A stretch of 64,000 nt of DNA from Nematostella vectensis (Eukaryota; Cnidaria; Anthozoa; Actiniaria; Edwardsiidae). Shown in pieces: positions 1 to 11,300 of this stretch; the stretch's first letter is position 1; every line of letters begins with the position of its first letter. A model generated the notes under the pieces. That model was not told where the DNA came from. It saw only the letters and a list, made by a program, of their open reading frames with translations, and did not search any database. The stretch is from assembly GCF_932526225.1 (NCBI RefSeq), contig NC_064045.1, positions 9,728,022 through 9,792,021 of the forward strand. The letters are read 5' to 3'. A program made the position numbers and the translations under genes.

Positions 1-202
1 TGCACAGTTGATTAAGTAATGCTCCGTGTAAGAACTACGGTGAATCGATAGGTCCTGCGGCAATAGGGGTTCGTTATCTTTTTAACTAATCTAATTAATA
101 TTGCTATGCTTATTGGTTCAAGACGCTCTGCCCGCCAAATTTGAACTTTGGAGTCACATTTCTCTGAAATAAGTGCTCTTGCACTCATATTCATTAGGGG
201 GC

Positions 203-2007
203 TTAGGTTCGAAGTAAGAAAGCTTTCAACCTTTGCATTTTTGTTAAAATCGTATGTTCGGAGCATGGAGAAATCCCTTTCGGATATCTGCTAATAACTT
301 TTTATACTTCACTTATTACAATTTTGCGCTTTGTCTCTTGCCAAAGCAAACATTCCGCTGGCTAAACGTGTGAAAATACGGTCTCACATTTCCAAAAGCC
401 TGTTAGTGTGGTAGAATTTAGCTTTCCAAAGAAAGTCACTTTTTCTTTCAAAGATTTTTGACAACGATTTTCATGTTAAGATTGACAACTAAAACGATTC
501 ACGCATTTAAATAGAGTTACCAATTTTGCTTTATTCGATCCTCAATACAACTATTATCGCATACAAGCCACAGCAATAAAGTTTACTGGAATTCACAGTA
601 GTAGCAGTCCTCTAGTTATTATTTTATCGACACAGACAGAACGCACAATATTTTCTTAAAACAAGCCGCAAGCAAGGTTTGTTCCATAAGCTCATTGATG
701 AATTCGAGAGTGTCCAGCTTATAATCGGGGTCTCCGTCTTCGATACATAGTAGGCCATGAGGACTCACGGAAAATTTCTGCGAAGAAATTGTAATTCTTC
801 TGGCTCCAGACGGGCTGCATTTATATTCACTATTTCTTTCAGCTTTTTGCATCCGCATAAGCATTCCACTGCTCTTACTGACAATTGCGGGTTATTGCTG
901 ATATTTATATTTTACAATTTTCTAAAAAAATATCTTCGCTTCACCAAACGCCGTATCTTCTACTTCAATGCATCGTTTTATGTCCTTTAGTTCTATGTCC
1001 CTTAGTTTAGTTGATGCTTTCATGAGTCGTACAGCATCAACTGATGACGGCAAAATTTGCCCTAGTGCAGAGGTTTCCTCAATGTCCTGTAAAAAAAGTA
1101 CACACAAACTTAAGATTCCTTCTCAACTTCATTTCTTGAATATCAGAACAAAAATACAAGGCAACTACAGTCAACTTCCTCAGAAGCAGACACGTCAGGA
1201 ACTAAAAACAGTGTTACAAGGGCTGTCAGCTAATGAAAATGAAGAAAGACATTGTTGCTTACAATTCTTTCACTTAGACGGGAGTTTGCTGTACCTCAAT
1301 TTCAGGGTGTCAAACCCCAGGATGTTTCGCTACATTCAAGGAATACATTCGGGCTTGTTGGTATTTACATTTCACCCAGCTTATAAATCAGGCTCACATA
1401 ACTTATATTTACATATTCACATCGTAAACTCAAATGACAACTTCCCGTAATAAAACTCTTTTAGTAAAATAGAACGAGTAAAATATTTCGTTCCCTTCTG
1501 AACCAATTATTTGTCTCTCAAGTACTTATTGACCTATGAAAATTTTACCTGGAATGGTTCTAACGCGGCTTCAGCGGCGGCGCTGGTCTCAGAGGTTTCC
1601 GGTTGGAAAAACACGCTGGAACTTGAGGCAGTTTCATCTCTACAGCTCTGCAATTTTGATTTTCGAAATAAATAACAAATTGAAAAGGAGGATCAAGACT
1701 GGTCAAGACAGTACAGAAACAGCAGAATCTATACGGCAAGCGACAGAACATTGACTTTGAGAAAGATCATTTTTCTTACCTCGTGTGAAGTTTTCATGCG
1801 TTGGTTTCCAAGCTCCAAATCGACTCGCTGTCGACAGTACATACAAATGCTTCTAGACCAGCCCTTTTTGCCTTTGTCATCTAGCTCCAAGAAAACTTTC
1901 TCTACTCTGTTCGCCTTTCTCAGGGACCTCTGTTCCACATCTGAAGGCTTACTGCCACACCAAGCCTCGTGGTTTGGGCAGCAACATGCCTGCCTTTTGA
2001 ACACCAT
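203..2007 (-). CDS. Uncharacterised multi-exon gene with Cys-rich N-terminus
   Basis: Five-exon model on the minus strand: 1780-2007, 1549-1647, 945-1086, 769-877 and 203-287. All introns are GT-AG, phases agree, and the total of 663 nt reads as 220 aa plus stop. The start is the ATG at 2007; the frame is open further upstream but has no earlier ATG. The N-terminus is rich in Cys and His (QACCCPNHEAWC, then CMYCRQ about residues 50-60), which could bind a metal. A Ser/Ala-rich linker (TASSSSVFF, TSAAAEAALEP) follows, then a charged helical part and a CLCGCKKLK motif. I do not recognise the family. The first three exons are the best supported. Exon 4 depends on an intron of only 67 nt; without it the frame stops at 922. 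The last exon could instead use another frame, open from 287 down to 12. An ATGGCGAC motif near 2169 upstream resembles a YY1-type promoter site. Confidence 0.42.
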
Positions 2008-2529
2008 GACAAGCTTTTCTAACTTCTCGGACAAAGTTTGCAAGCAAACAGAACTCAGAAGCGTTTCTTTAAAGTATATACAATAGATTTTCAAACTATT
2101 TTCGAAGAGATCATGAATAGCGAGAGACTTGTCTTAATATATCGAGGAGGAAGCATGTAGAATTCAAAATGGCGACGTGAGCGCTATGTCGGAAATCTAA
2201 CTTCCGAACATACGATTCGGACAAAACTCGGGGATAAGTTGTAACAATGCAACCTTTGTTTTATTCTTAATTTAAATGTTTGTCAATCAATGGATAAGAT
2301 ACGGAAAACACCCGAAGATGTATTTTAGCCAATCAGAGGGCAGGATTTTACTGAAGTTTTATAGCTACTTCTGCGCATGCGTTGCCGCAGGGTACCGTAG
2401 TTCTTACACGAACCATTACTTAAACATCCCGATCAACACCTGGTGGCATATATACGCCATGGCTATAGAGTGGGATTTGACGGGTCTTCAGCACTCCAGT
2501 CGAGCAAAAAGAATAAGCAATCTGCACAG

Positions 2530-2958
2530 GAGCACCCTTCGGTAGTTGACAATTATCTGGCTAACGAGGTTTCGCTGGATAGAGTGGCTGGGCCCTTACC
2601 TACACATCAGCAATACAAGTCGACGATATCATTCGCATGGTAGACAAAATCGGTTTGGGGGCTTTAATCGCAAAATTCGGCGTCATGTCGGCGTACCGCA
2701 ACGTCCCAGTCCACCCCTTCGATTGCTATCTACATTTTCAATACAGTGGCCTCTATGGTGGAGTGGATTCTGGTAAACAATCACCAGGTGCATGACATTA
2801 TGCACTACCTCGACGACCTTATTTTGGCGGGCCCACCCGACTCTCAGCGGTGTGCGCGAGATCTGTCAGTGGCGCTACAGGTCTGCACCAATCTTGGCCT
2901 ACCCTTGCGCCCGGACAGGTGTGATGGCCCCTCCTCGACACTCAAGAAATCGAAATAG
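2530..2958 (+). pseudogene. DIRS-type reverse transcriptase remnant
   Basis: The motifs occur in the expected order but in different frames. VVDNYLANEVSL (about 2541-2580) and the following GRVAGP-like stretch mark the RT N-terminal side. IGLGALIAKFGVMSAYRNV (from about 2652) is palm motif A, in which Gly replaces the usual catalytic Asp. MHYLDDLILAG (about 2800-2832) is the YxDD box, intact. Between HPFDCYL and FNTVASMVEW a block usually present in this family, around the LPFGLRSAP motif, is missing. That indicates an internal deletion near 2725-2740. The frame also shifts around 2640. A non-functional RT fragment. Confidence 0.8.
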
Positions 2959-3119
2959 ATTGAGTCAACCGCGTAGCCCGGTTACCAGCAAGTTGGTGGC
3001 AACAGGTCTTGGAATCTTGGAACGGTATCAGCTTCTGGCTTTATCCTGGTTTAGAAGCGACTACCACGGTATTCGTCACCTCTAACGTAGCAGGCTCTTT
3101 AGGCTAAGGAGCTTACTGT

Positions 3120-3420
3120 GGATCGGAGTGGTTTAATGGGCTATGGTTCGCCTCTCAGACCTCGCAGTTAGTAGCTTACAAGGAGCTCTTTCCTATCATT
3201 ATCGCAGCGCGTGTATTGGGAAACGGTTGGGGACATGTCTTTTTCAGGTCCGACAATGAAGCCGTGGTTCACATCGTTAACTCTAGGACAAGGTTCCGTG
3301 CATCATGAAATTGCTGCGTAGGCTGCTCATGTGGGCTGCGAGATGTGGTTTTTCCTTCGCTGCAGCCCATGTTCCAGGGATTGAAAAATCCCTAGCTGAC
3401 GCTCTGTCTCGTTTTAATTG
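3120..3420 (+). pseudogene. RNase H remnant of the DIRS-like element
   Basis: One frame reads ELFPIIIAARVLGNGWGH, then VFFRSDNEAVVHIVNSRT (about 3190-3290). Another reads AAAHVPGIEKSLADALSRFN before a stop near 3420. The SDNEAVV motif and the HVPG...ADALSR ending are hallmarks of the retroelement RNase H that sits between RT and recombinase in DIRS elements. The frame change near 3300 shows it is broken. Confidence 0.75.
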
Positions 3421-3534
3421 ACAGGAATTTCTGCGCTTGGCGCCTTGGGCTCGTCTATTCCCTACTCCCATCCCGTGGCTTCTGGCGGATATCGCTCACC
3501 CTTTAGAAACAAGGTACTGACGGTTCATCCCCGA

Positions 3535-4441
3535 GGGACTCGCCCCGTCCACTCTAAGTCGTATGCTACAGGTCAGCGAAAGTTTCTCAACTTTTGCGAG
3601 CAATTAGGAAAGCTCAACCTCGGGTCGCCATGTCCGGCAGATGAGTGGACGCTTTGCTTGTTTGCGTTCTTTCTTGCGGATTTTGTTTAGCCGTCGTCAA
3701 TCAAGGTTTACTTGTCTGAAATTCGTGCTATGCACATTGAACAAGGGTTCCAGGACACTCTTGCGGGCTGTTTACGACTCGAGGGAGTATTGAGGGGCAT
3801 CAAAAGGTTTCGCGGTGTGAATCCCCCCTCCCGGTTACCGGTTACCGATGAGGTCACGAATATTATCCACTACCACCTGGACCTCGGGCTTCCAGACCAC
3901 CTAATATTTTGGGCTGCCTGCTACCTCGCCTACTTTGGCTTTCTGAGAGCATCTGAGTTTACGGTAGACTCGTTGAAAAGATTCTCGTCACAGAAACACC
4001 TTCAGCCTCACGACATTACCCTTGATTCCGTTGCGGCTTCTAAGTACTTACGTGTCAACATCAAAGCCTCTAAGACTGACCCCTTTCGCGAAGGGACCTT
4101 CATCTATTTTGGTAAAGCCAGCCCTCCTCTGTGTGCGGTTGAGGTCATCCTAGCTTACTTGCACTTGAGAGGAGGTACACCGGGCCCTCTCTTTTTGTTG
4201 CAGTCGGGTCAGCCCTTGTCTTAGCCTATCCTGACGTCTTGGTTGCGACAGATTATGCGAGCAGCAGGTTTCGCCGGTGATTACTCCAGCCACAGCTTCC
4301 GTATTGGCGCCGCCACCGTGACGGCTAGGAATGGGCTCTCAGATCATCTGATTCAATCTCTTGGTCAACTGACGCGTATAAGGGCTACATCCGTACCCCC
4401 GTAGAGACGTTAGCAGCCGCTTCTGTTCGTTTGGTTCAATA
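3535..4441 (+). pseudogene. Tyrosine recombinase (DIRS-type integrase), interrupted
   Basis: The reading frame runs from about 3535. It has in-frame TAG stops at 3688-3690 and 4222-4224 and a frameshift near 4370, and it ends at a TAA at about 4441. Visible catalytic signatures are GFLRASEFT (box A Arg, about 3940-3965), HSFRIGAAT (the H-x-x-R box, about 4290-4315) and, after the frameshift, TDAYKGYIRTP with the candidate nucleophilic Tyr. The long recognisable stretch between the two stops suggests recent inactivation. It belongs to the same element as the RT and RNase H upstream. Confidence 0.8.
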
Positions 4442-4550
4442 AAATATATCTCCTGTTCATTCTGTGGTTAGTGCTTGGTTTTGTTGGGGTCCGGAGGTTC
4501 CATGGTAGCCGAGCCACAATCCCTACTTTTTAAGCACCTGGTTGGCGAGA

Positions 4551-4966
4551 AGCTGTGGCCCGATTTCCATGGTTCCCTGGGTAGCGCTTGGTCGGGCGAC
4601 CAGTACGCGCAGTGATACCTAACCCCAACTTATCTGAAGATGAATTTTTAACGAAGTTAAACCGAGTCACGGTCGCGCGCCTTGGGGCCGAATTGCTGGC
4701 CCCTGGTCAGGAGAAGGACCACCCCGCCCTTTCTTGCACTGACAGCGTTTCGAGTGAGCAAACAATGCTAACCTATGATCCACGCGCTTTTCAGTCCCCA
4801 CCCACCCTCCCAAAGCCTTTGGTAAGTATATTCCACTGAGAAATCAGTGTGACGGGTATCCCCTGTGGCGGGGAGCTGTGGCCCGGTTGCCATGGTTCCC
4901 TGGGTAGCGATTTGTCGGGCGACCAGTACGCGCTCCGATACCTAACCTCAACTTATCTGACGATGA
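4551..4966. repeat. Pair of imperfect ~92-bp direct repeats
   Basis: Bases 4551-4642 and 4874-4966 share AGCTGTGGCCCG, CCATGGTTCCCTGGGTAGCG, GGTACGGTATCGGAGC-like flanks and ACTTATCTGA in the same order, with about ten differences. They lie 3' of the recombinase remnant. They may be the split direct repeats known from some tyrosine-recombinase retrotransposons, or a simple local duplication. Confidence 0.6.
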
Positions 4967-5087
4967 GTGTGACTCTGTTGCTAGACGATTGGCTATGCAA
5001 AATGATCTTATCAAATTCGCTTGGTCCTTGCGATACTAATATTTTGGATGAAAAGTCCTTAACAAAAGAAAAAGCCATAGTATTTTT

Positions 5088-5093
5088 TTTATT
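5088..5093 (-). terminator. Candidate polyadenylation signal for SLC25A10
   Basis: AATAAA on the minus strand about 210 bases past the stop codon, inside an A/T-rich stretch. It is the first canonical signal seen downstream, but the motif is common in such DNA. Confidence 0.35.
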
Positions 5094-5301
5094 CTTTTAA
5101 AGAATAACTATACTTATTGTTACCGATCAGAATAATATGATGAGGCTTTTTTACCACAAATAACTCTTCACTTTTACAAAATTTACATTCATTTCTTACC
5201 TTATGAAAACAGCTTTCTAGTAGGTGAAGCTCTACTTTATAAATGAAAATATCTTTTAAGTGCCTATATGGGATAATATTTAAGCTACCAAAACATTTTT
5301 T

Positions 5302-8300
5302 TTATTTCTCTTTGTAGGGGAACAATAGCCGTAACTGCTCGAGGAAAATCCAAGTTAAGATGGTCTGTGGTCCCAGGCGAACCCATGCGGGAATAAACCC
5401 CTGAAAACAAGAAACACAATCAAATATACGCGTAGTACACTTTTTTTGTTTCGTATTAATCTTTTATAACAACGTTCAGCCTGAGATCTCACCTAATTCT
5501 AAGCCCCATGCTAAGCAGACTTTTTATGCTCTTTGAGATGTGAAATCAAATTAAGTTATTTTCAAACAACAATAATATTATCAAACACTTCCATTGACAT
5601 TCCTTCATATTAGATGTGCAAAAAAAATACGTAAATAGAAATACCGATTCCCGTATAGAAAATAAAAGTTTTGATTACAGTCGGGCTCAGATGGGCACTT
5701 CAGCATTTCTTTGGTTGTGTTCGGCTGGAAAAGTTCGTGTCAATCAAATTGTACGTTTCTCGCATTTTTTTTTTTTTTTTTTGTGGTCCAAAAATTGCTT
5801 ACATCACCAAACAATCAATGTGATCCCGCTAGCGCGCGTCCGTAATAAAAGGAACCTATAGCCATTGTAAGAAATTGTCTTCTCTCTCTATCTGGAATTG
5901 CGCGTTTTCCAGGTTTTTCCGTCATGTCCGCCACGGCGCATATTTTATTTTTCATGATCCATGCGAGGCGCTTCATAGAAGTCTAACAACACGTGTGAGG
6001 CGCGGCGCTTATTGGAGGGAGGCGCTTTTTTATTTTACCTCTAAGACGAGGCGCTTTTTTATTTTACCTCTAAGACGAGGCGCTTATTCGGGGAAGGCGC
6101 ATATTTGAAAAATTGCAACCAAACATAATTTTCTATTGAAACTTCTTCACATTTAGAACATAATCTTTTATATTTTTTTATGTGGACATCTACAGTACTG
6201 GTTAAACGTACCTTATAAAAACCCATCGGTCCAAGTTTCGCGGTGTACATGACACAATGGAACACCGACTGTAAAAAGAACATCAAATAATCCACTACTA
6301 ATATACCAGGGGCGGGTCCAGAAGTTCCAAAAAAGGGGGGCGAAGCAAGGGTTTCAAGAAAGGGGGGACGGATTCATTGTTCTTCCGTGGATTTCCTTAT
6401 ACTTCCTTGTTATTCTTAAGCCAGATATATGAAAATATGGGGGGCTGGGCCCTCTCGGCCCACGCATAGATTCATTGTCATCGTCAGCTAGTTGTTGTTG
6501 TTGTTTTCATTATCGCTGTCGTTTTTGCTGCTGCTGTTATTATTAATCATAAGATAGTGTGGTTTTGCTGTTGTTATCACCCTAATTGCCATATAGTCGT
6601 TTATGATGTTGTTGTTATTGATGATGGTGCAGTGGTTGTTGTTATCACCCTAATTGTCAACTAGTCGTTGATGTTGTTGTTATTGATGATGGTGCAGTTG
6701 TAGTTGTTGTTATTACCCTAATTGTCAACTAGTCGTTGATGTTGTTGTTATTGATGATGGTGCAGTTGTAGTTGTTTTCGTTGCAGTGTTGTTGTTGTTG
6801 TTGTTGTTGTTTACCTTGTACTGTCCTGGGCGGGCCTCCATAATTCTTGTTTTCATCACGTCAAATGGTTGGGTAATACCAGTTGCAATGGTTCCCTGGA
6901 AAACAGAACATCATATGAGAAAAGGACCACTTGCACGGATAACGGGTGATAAGAAAACAGTCAAACCCATGTGGAATTACCAAACAATACAGGTTTATTA
7001 AATGCCCCATTTATTGCATATGGGTGATGTAAAAAGAAAGATTTTACACGTGTTCGTTACGCACTCTCATTATTTTTACAGGTACAAGCGTGGAAATCAA
7101 ATCTGCTTGGCAAATAATTATAAGGCAAAGTAGAATACTCACTGCTATGAAACTGGCAGTGAAGTGTGTGACCATGTTGTCCTTGAAGAAGCTAAAGAAG
7201 GAGAATAAAATTTCATCCAACTTTTAATGAGATTTTATATACTGTAACTATTATTTAAATTTCATAATACGTTTAATTTTAAAAAGAGGATTGGTCACAT
7301 ACCTGATGTAACCAGAAACCAAAAACAGATGGGAGACAAAAAGGACACTCTCAAAGTTCAACAGCTGCCCCTACCCTTGCATTATAAATAATATACAAAC
7401 ATTCTAATGTTCTTCTTACCCTGTGGAAAGCAGTATCTGTTTGGCTTGATCATAGCATGCAACCTAAGAAAAAAAAAGAAAGTATTGAGTAAAGTAGGGG
7501 TTCTAATTAAACAATAGGTGTATTGTGGAATATTGTAAGAGAGTGTGTTGTTCTTGATGCCATCACTGTCTTTATGGCGTAAGTTCCCTATTCACGCCTT
7601 TCTCTTGCAGTAGTCCCTTAGTATACTCTAAATAGATGCCTTGATTGCAAACTGTATTCTACCTGAGCAACTGTGATGAGTAAAGCCCTTGTTGATGTCA
7701 TGGTTACACCTTTGAACCAAGTTGGAACACCCTCTGTTGATGGAAAATAATAACAATCAATAATCATCTGTATGTAAAACAATCATCTGTAATAATAATT
7801 TATAATATTCATTTTACTTGAATTTGTTGATACAGATACAGTACACGAAATATCAAGAGATAAAAGGTAACACAACAAATAAAGGTCAAAATCAAAAATT
7901 GTTGAGAAGATAATACTGTAATTTACATCTGCTAGCCCGTAGCCAAGGGGGTTAGGAAGAACCCCCCACTTGATTGGAAGGTTCGCCACTACCAGGTAGG
8001 ACGAGCTACCTTGGAGAAAATGGTCCGATTTATGGGTAAACATCCCCCCCCCCCCGTTCAAAGTCCTAGCTACGCGCCTAATCTCTAGAAGGATATGTTA
8101 AGACCAGTAGTAGTATCGAGGATAAAAGAACATGATACTTATAAGGTTAAAATTATCATGTCATTTTGTTTAATCAGGGCTGATAACAAGGTTTCACTTC
8201 TCAGCCATCATTTTTTTTTGTTGGACGATTTTTCATTCACAGGAAAATACAGTATCATCAGCTCAGGCATGTACCCAGGATTGGCTGAGGGGGGAGCGCA

Positions 8301-11300
8301 GTTATAGGTATCTTATGGAAAAAGCATAGTATTTTAACCAATTTTTTGGCCACCAAAAGGGAGGGGGTACGCATGCACCCTACACACCCCTTGTGGTATG
8401 CACCTGTAGCTTTCGGTTGAAGGCGGGTATTCGTACCAAAGCACCTGGGGTGGGTGGGTGGTGGTGGGGGGGGGGGGGGGGGGTTGTTAGGTGGATAGAT
8501 AATCTGGAAGGGAGGAAAATGTGGAACATATATGATGGCGTGGAATGGCAAGAATGGGGATGACAAAAACAAATATATAGAGTTACAAAATGGAAAGGTC
8601 GGATATTTCTTAGAGCTCTTCGAAATGTAAAGCAACCTTACATGTATTCTAGCACAAGGTTTATCATCAGGAGGTGAGACCAGGTACTAGTCAAATGCGA
8701 AGGGGAGGAATAAAACTGGGAGCCGAGGGATGCTAGGGGGTGGGAGGAAAGATGGAGAAGGTCTAGTGAGAAAGGAGTTCGCATTTTAGACGCGTTTTAA
8801 AGTGAATTATTGGCTAGCCAATTCACCTTACCCTATTTCATAAGTACTGTACAATAGTACAGTAATTGCTGAAGATAACATCTAATTCTGTGGGCACTTA
8901 CCATATTTAGCAGTTTGGTAGAGCCCATCAAAAACATGTTTATAGCTAGAAAACACATATGAATGCATTTCAATAAATTTTAGAAGACCAGATTACAGTT
9001 TACAATATCAATAATTCTCAATCTCTATATTCATAAAATAAATTACTTTCTCCTTTGATCAAGTGGAAGTTTTACATCATTTTGCATCCTGAAAAAGGAG
9101 AAAGAACAAATATTTTAGCAAATATCTATAATAAGCATAATCAGGAAATGACAAAAAAACAGGACACGACGCAATTTCACACATCTAATAAGGCAGAAAA
9201 TTTTTTCTTAGTTCACACTGAGTATAGAGAACAAAATATGAAGTGCGACTTTTTTTTAAAATTGATAGGGCTTTTTGTAAAGTGTTATTGAAATCTGAGC
9301 TTTTTGTCCCTGAGCTGATAGCGCAAGGATGATCAAGGAAAACTTATCTTAAAAAGTCAAAATCTGTGTACTGTATGTGTGCACTTCGGTCTCACGCTAT
9401 TTGTGTTTTAAAAATCAGTCTGTGATGCAAGGAACTGATGGCTATTGTAAGAAATTGTGTCTTCACTCTTTATTTCATATTGCACATGTTGCACATTTAC
9501 CAGGTTTTTCGGTCATGTCCATAAGCCATATTCCCACAAAATCAGGACTTTTTTATTGGGATGTTTAGAGTAGGTCAAAGGTTTTGGCTTTACACATTAA
9601 AAAAATAACTTATGAAATAATTAATTACCTGACATTCACCATATCAGCTGGGTTTCCCAAGATACCCCCAAGAAAACCTGAAACATAGATAAAGAATAGT
9701 GTGAGGAAATAGGTAAATTATTGGAGAAAGAATAAAGAATGGACCACAGATAAAAAGAATGTGGGGGGAAAAGTAAATTATTGGACAGAGAATATTAAGA
9801 TAGGTATCAATAAAGCTGTTAAAAAAAGATGGTCCTTTAATTAGAAATGACACTTTTTGGCAGCAAAAAATGGGGGCGGGTGTTGAGAAGCTACTGTACC
9901 CTGACAGTATATTATGTACCTGATGCAGCAGCAAGGGATATCTTTTGGCAAAAAGGTAGCGGCTCTGTCAAGAGAAAATAAAATTCAGCATAAGAAAAAC
10001 AAACAATACCACAATCGCTCTAATAAGCCCCTCCTTCGATTAGGTGCTTGCACACAAAAAATGTCAATTTTTAAAAAGGAATAAGTGGCTCTTCCAAACC
10101 CAAACATGGTGCAAAATAGAATTCAATGGTCCCCTCACCACCTCATCTAGGACATGAAAAATTGAAGCTTCATGGGAAACAAAATAAAAACCTTGCTTGA
10201 GTGTTATAGTTCCAAATGTGATGCATATACACCTATTTCAAAATAAGTTGTCAGCGCAAATGACAAATGGCAGTGCAACTATCCAAAAGGGACTCCTCAT
10301 ATTTCACTGAAAGCAGGAAAAGGTGAATAACTTGTGCAATTAGTTTACTTACTCTTTACTCTAAGGGGTAATAGGGGACTTGCGCTAAAAGATCATGTGA
10401 CTGTTTGGGTGGCAAACTAGCGTGCGCTCAGGCTTTTAGCATCAAAATAACAGCAACAAAAAGCATTGTATTCAGTGCTTATGAAAAAATCCAGAATTTA
10501 TTTCTTTAGAAAGGGTTTTCATTTAAAGGTTGTATTTTTTCGTCGTTTTCTGGTGTGATGGGCGCAGTCATTATTGTGATTATTTTGGTTTGAATTTGCC
10601 AACCAAAAAGGTCACGTGATCTCTTAGCGTAAGTCCCCTATTATACCAACAATCTGTGATTCATTGAAATAGGATGTATAGAATGTGGCTTTATATTTTG
10701 TGCAGTTGATAAATTTTAGCATTTCCTTACAGCTTTCCCTAAAGTTTCTGTTTTTTAACCAAGTTTCTTGTTTTCATCTTCCTATATTTTTAAAGAGTTA
10801 CTTTCCAGACCTTCCTAAAAATGTCCCTTTTAAACAATTACAAAAATTTGGATCTTCTTTACACCTACCAGTTCCTTTTCTTAGCATGCCGGACCAGATC
10901 TCATACAATCCATAACGTGTTGTTGAATATGTCAGCTAGGATTATAATGAAGAGTGTTAGCAAAAGAAAATAACTAATTAGTCATGCCATTTGATGGGTA
11001 GAAGTATTCCCTGGGCAGGGGCTCTCCAAAAAAAAAAATAAGGTAGTGATCATCACATCTTCTAAGGGCATAAAATTTCGACCAACTGCCCTCCCTTAGG
11101 GGATGTTGAAGGTTGTTTCTAATTTTGCTCTCTCTAAGGGTATAAAACTTGATCAACTGCTATTCTTATGGGGTGTTAACTTTTTTTTTTCAATTCTGTT
11201 CCCTCTTAGTGTATAAAATTCAACCAATTGCTATTCCTATGGGGGTGTTAAACATTTTTTTTTTGGATTCTCCTATCTCTTAGGTTTAAAAATTCCTTCT

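Larger units (their letters stand above)
2276..4980 (+). mobile_element. Degenerate DIRS-like tyrosine-recombinase retrotransposon
   Basis: Decayed pieces of a reverse transcriptase, an RNase H and a tyrosine recombinase lie in that order on the plus strand. This order is typical of DIRS-group elements, which integrate with a tyrosine recombinase instead of a DDE integrase. All three domains carry stops or frameshifts, so the copy is dead. The outer limits are approximate. The left edge is set by the first retroelement-like reading frame, and the right edge by a pair of imperfect direct repeats (4551-4642 and 4874-4966) downstream of the recombinase. No terminal inverted repeat was found. The element lies between the start of the left-edge gene and the 3' end of SLC25A10. 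Confidence 0.75.

Noticed and set aside
12-266. 84-codon minus frame at the left edge
   Set aside because: No recognisable domain. It overlaps the proposed last exon of the left-edge gene in another frame; kept only as an alternative ending.
968-1450. 160-codon plus frame
   Set aside because: It overlaps a phase-consistent minus-strand exon and its intron, has no homology and no splice logic.
8258-8635. 125-codon minus frame with a proline run
   Set aside because: The prolines come from a C-run in a MITE-like repeat inside an SLC25A10 intron.
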